Assembly: GCF_042242105.1 (NCBI RefSeq)
Contig: NC_092035.1
Coordinates: forward strand, 12,247,477 to 12,311,476
Length of the DNA stretch: 64,000 nt
Reading direction: 5' to 3'
Origin: Pempheris klunzingeri
Lineage: Eukaryota > Chordata > Actinopteri > Acropomatiformes > Pempheridae
The first letter of the stretch is position 1, and the number at the start of each line of letters is the position of its first letter. A model generated the notes under the pieces. That model saw only the letters and a program-made list of their open reading frames with translations. It had not been told where the DNA came from and did no database searches. The position numbers were made by a program, and so were the translations under genes. Shown here piece by piece: positions 12,621 to 31,520 of the stretch.

Positions 12621-13209
12621 CAACTCAAGTTAATGCTCCCCTCTGGTCCACTCAGACTGTACAGACAGTAATATTTATCATCATGCTGTACTGAACTCCA
12701 GTTTAGGGTAATGTTTTACAGTTAGTTTTGTATTTGTGACTTTTACAACATTTTATAACTGGTAATGGAGGATCATTGAGTCATTTGAGGTGTACATTCA
12801 CAAATACAGAAGTAATCAGCCGTGGAGGCATCCAAAACATGCCTGGAAGTTTATCTTAAACAGTAAGAAGTGTTTTGCTCTTAAATCTGGAATCATGATG
12901 CTCATAATTCTGCCTTTTCTGTGATTATTATAAAACACAAGTTGCACCAATTTCTTAATAATTGGTGTTTTTCGTCTGCCAGTGAATGAATGATGCAATA
13001 CGTGTGTGTGTGTCGTGGGTGCGATGCAGAGAACAGAGGAGAACTGTAAACACGTGACAGAGACAGAAATGACAATAACATAAATAACATCAGGCTATTT
13101 AGTTTGTTTAATAGAAGAACACATGTTGTATAGGAAAGGGAACCTTAAATGACTTCTGTTGTGATCTGGTGCTGTATAGAAAATAAAATTAAATTATAAA
13201 ATATAATTA

Positions 13210-13279
13210 ACGTGACCTTCAAAGGGGGCCGTTGGGGGGGCAGAGCGCCCCCCCTAATATAATGGTAGGGGAAACACTG
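13210..13279. mobile_element. hAT-like transposon terminal fragment in cbs intron 1
   Basis: The sequence ends in 'ggtaggggaaacactg', whose reverse complement begins CAGTGTTTCCCC. That is the usual terminal motif of abundant fish hAT-type nonautonomous elements, and it is preceded by a run of G and C (cgttgggggggcagagcgcccccc) that is self-complementary. Only one end was recognised and no transposase is present. Confidence 0.5.
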
Positions 13280-14000
13280 CTATTCTTCAGTGCTGGTATG
13301 ACTCAGCGTTGGATAGAGGAGGATGTTTGTTTTTCACTGGCTCCTGCATATGTGTGGTAACACTGTGTAATAATGTAGATTGTAGATTTGATATAAGCTG
13401 TGAATGAAACTGGTCTTTTCTTGTGCTGCGTATCGAAGCCTCGTTACTTCTAGTATCTGGAAAGAAATATTGAACCAAAGTACCAAAAGTTCCACTCAGG
13501 AGATTAGTCTTGTTTGTTTACTTTTACTTTAAGATATTTCCTGATTTTTTTTTTTCATATAATGCCCAGTGTTTAGGCATGGTTCCATATCCATATGGAT
13601 GAATGCTACAGACTTTTAGCTAAATGTTTCTGGATTACAGTTAATTCTAATCACTTTGGTGACCCCTTAACTTTTCATCTATGGCTATCATCAGGACATA
13701 CATTTAATTTGTCCAATACTTTAAATTTCGAGCAAATACCTGCAAAACTAAGGGCATTCCCATCAGCCCCAGCTGCACTTTGGGTTTAGTGCTAAGTAGC
13801 TAACACAATCATGGTAAACGTGAGTGTTGGAGCATGCCAACATTAGCTCAAAGCACCGCTGTACCTTAGTAGAGCATTAACCGGTTAGAGATGGCATTTT
13901 GTAGACAAACGGAACAAAAGAATATGACATTTTTATCGATTTTGAAAATGTCACACGTCATTACATAAGCCTCTTTGGTCTGTTTTCTCCAGGGTACGCC

Positions 14001-20553
<6,553 letters not shown>

Positions 20554-21241
20554 AACTGAAACATAACGTACACATTTGTACGTTTCTTGACATTAACATA
20601 ACGAAGCCAATGATTAGTAGACGAGGCTCAAAGATGGCAGATATAATCATGTGTAGTTTTTGATTTAGTTTAGGTTCAGGTTTTTCCACTTAAAGAATGT
20701 TGATTTCTTTTTTATGTTTGAATTTGAGTCTTAAGCTGTAATAAACAAAATATCTTGGGTTTCTATGCCAACCCTGATTTGATGCCTTTGATGATTACTA
20801 TATTTGCTCATAATGCTCAAGGCAAATCGTTTGTAAGTTTATTACTTGTAGAAAGCTTTTTGTTTTGTATCAGAGTATTGAATAGAGGTCTCATTGTTGC
20901 TATTTTATTTGTCTGGAAAAATACTTTAATACTTCACTTTGGCCTTGTGTATCAATCAAACATCAGAAATAAGACGGGATAGTATAAAGCTTAAAAGATT
21001 AGAGAACAGAATTGCTGTATATATGCATATTATCTTATTCTTTGCTGCTCATTATGTGCTTCTCTTTCATTTGTGTATGTTTACACAAAAGAAATTCATG
21101 CAGAGTGTAATCAGATGTCTTGAAGAATCACATGTGCCTGTGACATGAACTGTAAAGTTGTCTTGACTATTTAATCTTAGCTGCGTCTGAGAAAAAAGTT
21201 TTGTATTGCATCATTTTTCCTTTAATGAAAGTGTATGATTA

Positions 21242-21247
21242 AATAAA
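21242..21247 (+). terminator. cbs: cbs polyadenylation signal (distal)
   Basis: A canonical AATAAA lies about 690 bases after the cbs stop codon. A second AATAAA at 20740-20745 gives a shorter alternative 3' UTR. Confidence 0.65.
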
Positions 21248-21259
21248 GTTTTAAGGAGG

Positions 21260-21853
21260 TCTGTCACTGCCTATTCTGTCTTCTCCCTATCTTAGAATTA
21301 AATATCTATTAAATCAGACATTACTGTGGTTGAACAGCTCAAAACCGATGTCCACATTTAGGCTTTATTTCAAGGAGTAAAGCCAAAAAAATGATTTTAT
21401 ATCATATTAGAGAAATCTGCACTATATATCTTGTGGTAATGTAGTTATATAAATGTTTGATTGTAAATATAATTCTCTAAATATGATTTACAGCTAAGTT
21501 AGTCTTGACTGTAATGGTTGTCATTTTAATTCATTTATATTCGTGTATTGGGGACGTGAACGCAAATATTAACATTCATTAACGCGCTGTGTTTGTGTTT
21601 GCCATGTGGTTTGTGGCGCATGTAATAATTTACCCGTAATACCGTGTTGGCGGGGCTTCATTAAAAGGCAATCTATTGTAATTGCGGTGCTGTGACCCCG
21701 CCCTAATAGATCTCCACCGGTGCACGCCGGATTAAAAAAGGAGCGAACCCCTGTAGGTTGGCAGCATCCAATCAGCGCTGTCAATGCAAGTCGTTGACCG
21801 TGGCGATGTATGTGTTGTGTGGTAGATGCTACGAGCGAGGCTAGACAGGCAGT
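21260..21853 (+). promoter_or_regulatory. znf654: Intergenic spacer and znf654 promoter region
   Basis: Only about 600 bases separate the cbs polyadenylation signal from the znf654 start codon. The first 300 bases are AT-rich and featureless. Nearer the gene are a GC box-like 'ccccgccc' near 21695 and a CCAAT box at 21768-21772, about 80 bases before the ATG. No TATA box in a convincing position; a TATA-less promoter is inferred. Confidence 0.5.
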
Positions 21854-24800
21854 ATGGCGGAGGAGGGCAGTGTGTACGAGTTAGAGGGGCTTGAAAAACA
21901 ATTACAGAGTTTGCTGAGCCGCTATTCAAGTGATGAATTGCGAGCAGACAGTAAAGCGTTCTGCTCCGACTTTCGCAAGGTAAGGAGCCGTGGCTGAAGT
22001 TGGTGACAGGCTTGTTGTCGAAGATAAGAGCGTATATGTTAGCCGACTCCCCTCCCCCAGAACTGGCCGTTACACGACTAGCATTAGCAGCTAGGTTCAT
22101 TAGCATCCAGCTAACGAGTGGTAATCGCTTTAAAAACTAAGACATTACCGTAACGCCCTTTAAATAATATGCACGATAACCCAGGCTTAGATTTAGTAGC
22201 GTTATTGTGCGTTAAAGTCTGAAAATCAATCATATTTTGACTGTGAATGTTCACTGTACAGCTAGCAAGCTAACTCGGCTAATCGCTACCCAGCTAGCCC
22301 AGATTTTGCCTGCGAATTAGCTTAGTTAGTACGCTCAATGTTTACCAAACCGACTGGACAAGTCTTTTCACGTTTACTAATTATGTAACTAGTAAGGAGC
22401 ATTGCTGATGGTACTTTATGGTTGCCATGAAGTTAGTTGCCTTAATTATCAAATATTTCCCATAAAAGCCAACTTTGAATGTGTTTTAATGACCTGTCTG
22501 GACCCCCCCCTCCTCAAAACAGCAACAGGACATGCAGCTGTAGATGCAGTGTTGAAGTAATGGATTACATAATTTCTGGTATCACAAAATGTTCTCATAC
22601 CAAGATTTTCATGATGCATTAAGGTTAGAGGAATAAAACCAGGCAGCACATCTCGTGGAAAAGTGCATTTAAATGTCAGTTGTCAGGGACTGCTGATCAA
22701 TCTTAGATGGCAACACCACAGACTCATAAACAGGGCTCTAGTCTGTTTACTAACAGTGGAAAATAGTGTAATCCACTGTTTCCTGTTGACAAATCCAAGA
22801 CATTAAATCTGATTTTGCTATGAGGCCATTAGCTTGTCATTTCAAACTTTAAATTCAAGGTTTAGCACAGTATAAAAACATTGGGGTTTGGGCACTTTCA
22901 TCATCGGGGTTTTGGATTTGAATTAACTACCAAAGTGAAGTTGTGATTCTTAATAACTAGCTGCAGTGTAATTTAGTAGGGGACTAGTTGTACTGATTGG
23001 ACAAAGGCTTGGGAATATTATTGACAGTCCACATTCACCAGATTCCAGTAGTGCACCAGAGTGATGTCTTGGATCTCCACCATTAGAGGGCAATCTAAGC
23101 ACATTGTGATTTAGGGATTTGACAGGTCAACTGTAAGTGTTGTGAAAAGCAGTACAAAGAGCCACATTTTGGTTACAAAGAGGTCTCTGACTTACATCAT
23201 TTATCATTGTGCACTGCAGTAGATGTGTGTCCAAGGGGAAGGCTGCAGCCATAACTGCTGCAGTCAAAATGGTGGCTGTGCTGTGTGTTCATTCAATTTA
23301 CAATGGGTATTTTGATTTGTGCATCATCATAAAAGGTGTGGCTCAGCCATGTTGATTATTCTCATGTATTTGTTTCTGTCTGGGTAATCTGTGAGCCAGG
23401 TAGCTGCTTGCTTTCTCTTGGTTTTTACATAACGGATGTATTGGTTGCAGGGCTTATTGTCATTTTTAATAAATCTGCTAATTAATTTTTCAATTAATTG
23501 TTCAGTCTATACTATAATGTCTGAAATTGTGAAAAAAGTGCCCTTCCCAGGTTCTCACAGTCAAAGGCCTTAAATTGTCTCGTTTTGTCTGAGCCCAGCC
23601 CAGAACCCAAAGATATTAAATTTACCACATTATCAAACTCTAAAGCTGTGATTGGTTGGTATTAGTAACACTGTATAAATGCCACTAGGCTGAGCCTTGT
23701 AATTGTCGCTGTGGTTAAAACATCTAATACTGCCACAGATTTAAACAAGCTAAACAACCCAAAGTGTTAATTGCCCTTGTAACTGTGCCTCTGACTCATC
23801 TTTGTTTGGTCTCTTCTCCATGCAGCTGGTGGAGGAGTATGCCTCTCGCTGGCAGGTGCCGCTGCCTCAGCTCAGGATCCTTGAGAAGGCTCTCTGCTAC
23901 TTTGCTCGAGCCTCCACCTTCTTCACATCAAACTGTGATCATGTGCTTCACACACTCAGTAGTCTGGCCTTGTAAGTACACAGACCCTCCTCGTTAGGTT
24001 GCCGTCAGTCCTCTCAGAAGTAGCTGCCACAGATTCGACTTACTTACATTGTTGTTTTTATTATCGGCCAAATTTTACTTTTATTGCTCAAATACGTTAA
24101 GTGTGGCAGAATTACACGTTGAACATAAGCGTTTGGATTGGAGCAGACCTTAAGTCAGTGCCCACGACGTCTTCCGTCCACCCGGACCAAGCGCTGTATT
24201 GGGAAGGCCGATCTCCCCGGGAGGAGAGGAGGGAGAGCTGGGATAAGAGCTAAGCTAACCAAGCTAGTACCTAAGCCTGCTTCTAGCTAATGTCCGGTCG
24301 CAAAGATCGGCTGGATGAAATGGGACTCAGGCTGCCTAAGCAACAACATTTACAGAGACCTGGCGTCATGTCAGCACCCCAGGCCAATCTACTGCTCCTG
24401 GCGGGCATAGTACCAGGCACCAGTAAAAACGATGGAAAATATACTCACAACGATAGTCGTATAAATACTGTTATAGTGGAAGAGAAATGTGCTTTTCAGT
24501 CAGAAATTGTCACAAAGTTGCAGCGCCAGACACCATCATGCAACTTGTGATGAAAATAAGCCTTTGAAGACAACTAACTGGATTTGCTGTAGGCGATCGG
24601 AACAAAATGTGCTACTGACAGCTATGACCCCAGGCTTTCATATCTGAACCCCTCCTGCTACCATCTCTGAATCTCTTTACTTCACAAAGCAAAACAGGCA
24701 ACACATTGCTTACGAGCGTCCATGGCTGAGGCCACATGCAGCTTTAGATTTCCTTAAGAGAGAAAGTAGACTGGATGTCTCTTTGTACTGTTTTGTTTTG

Positions 24801-27800
24801 GTTCCTGCTTTGCTCAGTGTTGCTTTACTGTCCAATCTTCACTTTGGTTTAATTGTGAATGAATGAAACCCTTTATTGCCCCTTAAGGCACTGGCCTTGC
24901 ATAATGGGCCTTTGACAAAGCACACATAAAACATCCGACCTCACACATAGAAAAAAAAAAACACATTAAACATTGATAGGTCAAAGCATTAACAATATAT
25001 CCAAGTTAATATCATAATCAGGAAAAAATCTTCAATCACTTTCTAGTACCATTATACACAAAAGGAAAAAAAATCTAAATTTTCCTCCAGAAAACAACAA
25101 TAATAATAAAACATAACAAAACCTGTGCTTTTTTATTTGCACCTCCTGAGGTTCTTGTGTATTTGAGGACATTTGGTAGCAACATTTATGGAACTGAAAG
25201 TTGATTGTGTTCATTGGCTCACGCAACTAAATGTGCAAGCCAGGAAAAACCCTGGCATGCTGCCAGCTGTTGACCCTACCCCCCCCAGGGTTTCCCTCAG
25301 CTTCCTAATTAAGTGCATTCCTCTGCTTCTTTGTCAGTATTTTTACATGAATACTCTGATTGAAATTATAAAGTAGGTTTTAACTGTTTAAAATGTGGAT
25401 CTGCAGATCGAAGCCAAACAATATTGATCTATTCACAGGAGTGTTTTTGAGTTGCTGCTGTTCTTTGACCAGAAAGACTTCCATCAGGAGCCACTGAAAC
25501 ACTTCACTGTTACATTCCAGGTGAGGATGAAATGCAGATCGCTTTCCCAACACAACAATGGACAGATCCTAGTACAATAATTAATCAGAAATGCAAGTTT
25601 TGGGGCTTAACTTAATAGTCTTTTATTGTGTGCTACACCTCTTAAAACAGTTGATTATTTAACACTCTTCAACATTATTGTAATAATTGACGATGGCACT
25701 CTGATATATTGATTTTTAAGACACTGTTTTTGTCCTCATGTTCTTTCAGGAATGTCATTTGGCCCTTGCGAGGCATCAGAATGTTCATTTACTTCAGGTG
25801 GAGCGTTTGGTTCAGGGCGGCGGGCCTTGGGCCAGCCCAGTCTTACAGGCAATCCTCAGTGAGTCCAGTTTACCTCAGAGTGAAGGTAGGTAACATGATT
25901 AACATTTGGAGTACATCCAACTCTGGTGTTATTACCTCTCTAGCTATTGACTGCAGTAATGTCTAGGATTTTAGATTAAACTAAAACCTTATCTGTCTCT
26001 CTTCTGGCTCGACTGTTCCTCAGCAGATGGGTGCGTCAGTTCTGAGCTGCCGGTGTTCTTTGAGCTTCGGGTGCGCTACCTCTTATCCTGTGAGCGGATC
26101 AGTGAGGCTATGGCCCTGGCTAAGTTTTGTGCCCGGCATCCCACAGCAGGACAACACTTGTTCTTCCTCCAGGTCTACCTCGCATTGCTTTTTAAAACTT
26201 CACAGCACGACCTCTTACACAAAGAGGTGAGTGGACTGTTGTGTGCTGAAAACCAGCATGTCTTTCCGTCAAATGACAAGAATTTTCCCTCCAGTCTGTG
26301 GTACCTGTTGCTTAGATACCACACAATTGTGAATCGTGTGAAAACTGCCTTTTGGGCTACACTAATGCTTTCTTTGTGTTTTCAGGTGGTTGACCTTAAT
26401 GGTAAAGATGCCGTACACATCATCTGTAGTTTGGAGTGTGAGGAAAAGGATGAGTTGCTTCTCGCCCTCAGCAGAGCCTTCCTCTCCCAGCAACTCCGTA
26501 GGGGAGACATGTACTATTTGTGGTAAGAAAGCTTAAATTTCAGGTCAGTGTGCGTAACACCAGCTGAGGCCAAGTGATCCATTAATTTACTGTTCTTTGC
26601 AGTGATCTTGTCTTCATATGGAGTAAGCTTCATCATCGGTTGCATACATCCAAGCAAGCTCTACTTGAGGAGACTCATCAGCTGATGCTGTCTGCCACCA
26701 ATGCCAACTCAATCTTCCCATTCATCAGAGCCATACTGCAAGAAGTGAGAGAAATTTGAATTGCAATGTATCTTCATAAGAATAAAATATAAAAGTAAAT
26801 TAAGTATTGAATCACATATTTACCAAGTCCTTTTGATTGTGTCTCACTAGCTGGGTGACGAAGGTATCCAGTTTTGCGTGGAGCTATGTGTTAATGCCCT
26901 GGAGTGTTGCCTTTCCTGCGATGTCATCACCAAGTCCCTAATCTACAAAACCATTGCTGGCCTGCTACCCAATGACCTGGAGGTCTGCCGTGCATGCGCT
27001 CTCCTCGTCTTCTTCCTGGAACGCACTGTTGAGGCCTACAAAATGGTTTACCTACTGTACATGCATCCTGACCAGGAGTACAATGTGGAGTACGGCCCCA
27101 TTAGAAATCACACTCGCTTCGAAACCCTGCAGGTTAGAGCACATTTTTAACAAACCATGATGGGGAAAACATTGTAGTTTGCTCTTTTTGGTACTGTTGT
27201 ATCAAAATGTTTTCTTCTCTGTTTTTCCTCAGGTTTTAAAGAAGGACCTGTATTTTGACCCAGAGTTTTGGAACCTCATTGCTTTGCGGACCAACTGTTT
27301 AAAGCTGATGAGTGAGAAGGTGGTCAGTGCTGCCCTGGAGGAAATCATGGAGGACAAATGGATACTTAACTATTGCACCAAAGAACCTGGTCTCAGATCA
27401 AGCACATCAGCGTGTAAGAAAGGAAGTAAGAAGAGGCACCATAAAGAGGACAGACATCATAAAGAGGATACAAACTCCAAAAGACTAAAGGTGGGCCCAG
27501 GCAAAACACGGCTAAATGCTGACCACACTGTAAAGAAGAAAGGCAACCAAGGGTCGCGACCTTTGAAGGACGCATCATCTGAACCTCCGAGGCGTTCATT
27601 TTGGCAGCTAGACAGACTACAGGACAATGGAGCCCACGGGCATGGAGAACTGAGGCGCACTACACGGCTCTCGGAGAAGAACCCGCCAAAACGGAGAATT
27701 AGACAACCGAAGTGGCTTCTTCAAGACTCAGGAACTCTCGCAGAGAATAGTCTTCATCCTAAGATCAAAAAGCATGGGTTGAAACATCAAAAGCACCATC

Positions 27801-30800
27801 AGTCCTCTGTTGTAAAGAGGTCTGAAACTGGTGAGATCAAGAACAACGCAAAGAACAATGCAAAACACAAACCCTCAGCAAACTCTCATTTAATGACAAG
27901 GGAAAACAACAGCAGGCACCAGAAAGAATTATCTTTGGACTGTCTTAAACCTGCCAACCCTCCACAAGTAATTCTTGAGCTGTCCCTACCAGACAATGAG
28001 CTGATGGGTACGTTTATTGACGACACTTGCCACAGACAGAGAGGGTTCCCTCAAGTGCTTCTATACAAACCTACAGTGAAGCTTCCTGCCACACCACAAC
28101 CAGTAAAGACTGTACATCGCAAAGAGGTGATTCTAAGAGCGCGGGACACAGCTATGTTTATACAGCAGTTGCACTGTTATGTTCGGCGGCAAAAAGGGAA
28201 AGGTAATGGGTCGAATGTTCAAGGCTCAGTGTCAACAATCACACGCTCCTCTGTGCAAGGAAGTCCTCCAAAAGATCCACAGAGAGAGCTCTGTGAAACG
28301 CCTGCCAGTCAGATGAAAGGTGGGGCTGCCTCTCAGACACCTCCAGCAGCGGAAGTGGCAGAATCCTCAGTTTTAGAAAAAGGCCTTCAAACTCAAACTA
28401 CAAAAGCAGTCTCACGAAAGACAGCTACAGCAAAAGAACTCTCTAAAAAGCCTGCTGAGATAAAAGCTACCAATGCGTCACAGACATTAGCAGCAACTGA
28501 AGCGCCAGGAGCACCAATGTTGGATAAGGTCGTGGAAGCTCAAACCATAGCTTCAGCAAGAGATCCCTGTGAAGAGTCTGCCGTTGAGATGAAAGTCACT
28601 ATTGCCTCACAAACCCCACAAGCGGCAAAAGTGACTCAATCACGAGGTTTAGATAAGGTCTCAAAATCGTCAAAAACCACAACTTCAGCTGAGGTTTTGC
28701 AGGCCCCAGCTGTGGACAACAATCTGATGGTAGAAACTCATCCGGTGTCCAATGCGGCCAACATTTCAGACATTAGCGCTGCTGATTCCATGCCCTTGCA
28801 GCGTCAAGATGTTGATATTAGCAATGAGAAACAAGTTGAGGTGAAGTCACTCTCCTTGCAGGCTGAAACCGGAAAAACTCCTGTAGCCCAAGCAAAAGGA
28901 GACACTTCAGAGGTGCACACCTCGGTCGGCAACAGCAGTGAAAATGACGGAAACCTCGGAGGAACAATAGTCACTTTGAGCAAGGCACCTACAGATCGGG
29001 ACACAATGAATGACATGTCTGCTCTGACTTTAGTAACGGAAATGGTCACTGAACTTTCACCTGAGGCACTCGCTCGAGATTTGGACCTGCCAGCTCCAGA
29101 GCAAAGTGCCTCCAAGGAGTCGACAACTGGAAGTAAACATGAAGTTCCTTACAAATTATGCACTTCCTCTGACTGCTCTGTACCAGAACTAGGCGCCTCT
29201 GCAGTTAATGTTAAAGATGGACCTCAGGATTTTGGTCTAAAAGCACTTGAGAATAACGAGGATGCCCAACCCGAAACAGAGGAATCCAAGTTGGAGTACT
29301 GTTGTACCTTCTGCAGTAAAGTCTTTAAAGGAAGTCGTGTTGTAGCACATGCTATGTTTCATTATCGAAAAGACGAGTGCATGTTCTGTGGGACGATGTT
29401 CAAAGATGACCTCCTGGCCATGATGCACCTGTCTGACCACATTGAGAAGCTGAAGAAGAGCAAAGAGTCAGCTGGGAAACAAGCCCAAGAAAACTGGGTC
29501 TCAGAGACCAAAGATATCTCCACACCTAAGACCTCTTCCAAAGCTAAGACCACAAACCGTAGTAGTGGGAGGCATTCTGATGTCTGCCCTAAATCAACAA
29601 GTCTTGCAGATTCGACCGCATCTGGATCCAGAAAGTTAAGATCAAACGATAAGCCAGTGGATGGTCCATCTTCACAAGAAAAGAAACAAAACGCTTCAAA
29701 GCACCTTAATGATAAAACCCTTGCTCATAAGGTAAATGGACATGTTGTCAAAAAGGAAGATCCCGACAGACCAAAAAAGGACACCTTCAATTCAGAAGCT
29801 AAGCAGCCACTCACGCAGCAGAACTCTCAAGAAAGAGCAAGCGGTGGAACTAAAAATGCCAGGCAGCAAGAAAACCAAGAAATAGAAACGGATTCCTCTG
29901 CAACATCAGCTGAGGTGGACGAAGAGTTCAGCTGTCCCCCTACAGATAAAATGAAGAAGACAGAATCTCCGCTGGTCTTGAAGACGGCCACAAAACAAGA
30001 TGTGAAAGCTGTTAAGGAGAAAAATGTGGAGCCACAAGAGAAGGTCTGCTGTCCTGTGGATGGTTGCGCTTGGTTTACAGACGTGTCAAAAAACCGCGTT
30101 GCGTTCCTGTACCATGCCCTGGACGATCACCGTGGTGAAGTCAAACCTTTAGAAGTGGCGTTCCGCGTCGGAAACAGCAGATGTAGTATTTGCATGAGGG
30201 TCTTATGGAGTTTCAAACATTTTCAGCATCACGTTGAAAGACACAGGCTCACTCCTCGGCATCCCTGCCTTCATCAGGGTTGTACTGCCAGGTTCAAAAC
30301 CGGAATGGAAATGAGACGCCACACCAGGAGGCACAGTCCACTGCAGGCGGTGTGCTGCCTCCCTGGTTGTTCTCAACTATTTATTTGTCTCTGGGCACTG
30401 AACCTTCATGAAAGAGAGCACTATACTTCCAAACCCATTAAATCAGACAAGAATACAAATGAGCAAACGGGTGACAAACATAGTAACACACAGACTGGGA
30501 AGAAACAACTTGATTATAATCCAAAAGATGAAACTAAAACCACTACTGTAAATAAGGCTATGAGCGTAAAGGCCGCTCGAAAGTTAAGAAGAAAGGCTAC
30601 ACACAGCTCGGCAACAGGAAAACATGTTAAGGCTCCTCCTCCGACCACCGTCGGACCGTCTCTGTTGAAACAGGAGTTGAAAGAGGGCAGTGACACTAAG
30701 GATTCACATGTTTTAAAGAATCTTTCCAACAAAGACACCTCCACACAGCCCACTGGCCCTAATCTGAGATTAAGGCAAACATTAAGAAAAGTTCAAGTAA

Positions 30801-31476
30801 CAAATACAACCTTGGCAGGTTCCAAAACCCACAAAGTCATCTCATCCTCGTTGTTAAAACACAACATCAAAGTGAGGCATAAAATCAAGAAGCAGGTCAA
30901 AGTAAGCACTAAAGGTCCTAAAAGACGAGGGCGTCCTCCTAAGTCAAAGAAAGCTGTGCACGATGAAAACACTACCACTGTCCAACAAACTGCTCCACAG
31001 AAGGACCAGAAGAGTGCTGCTCACCGCGCAAGCCCCACTAAAGCAGCAGAGACCGATTTAACTGTCGATTTAAAAGAAGAAACTAGTCTGCAGGGTGAGG
31101 ATGCAGCCAAAACTACAGAGACTCTTAACAGCTCAAAGTCGAACAAGCAGGTTAAGAAGAATCACATTAAACAAAAGGGGTTCTCGGGTAATACCTCGAC
31201 AGCTCAATGTTTAAGTCAATCAATCACAAGCATCTCCGCAGACAAAACACAGAAGTTAACTGCTGACAGAATGAAGAAACTGCAAAAAGCGAAAAAACGC
31301 TCTGCTCCCGAAGAGGACAAAACTGCGCCTTCAGACTCCAGCAAGTCAAAGAAGCAGAAGGTTACAAATAGCAAAGCCAACACAGAGATTGTCAAGAAAA
31401 AATCTTGTCTCAAAGAACCAGACTCTGCCACGAAAAAACCTGCCAAGTCAAAGTCTGTTGTCCCACAAGTTGAGGC

Positions 31477-31520
<44 letters not shown>

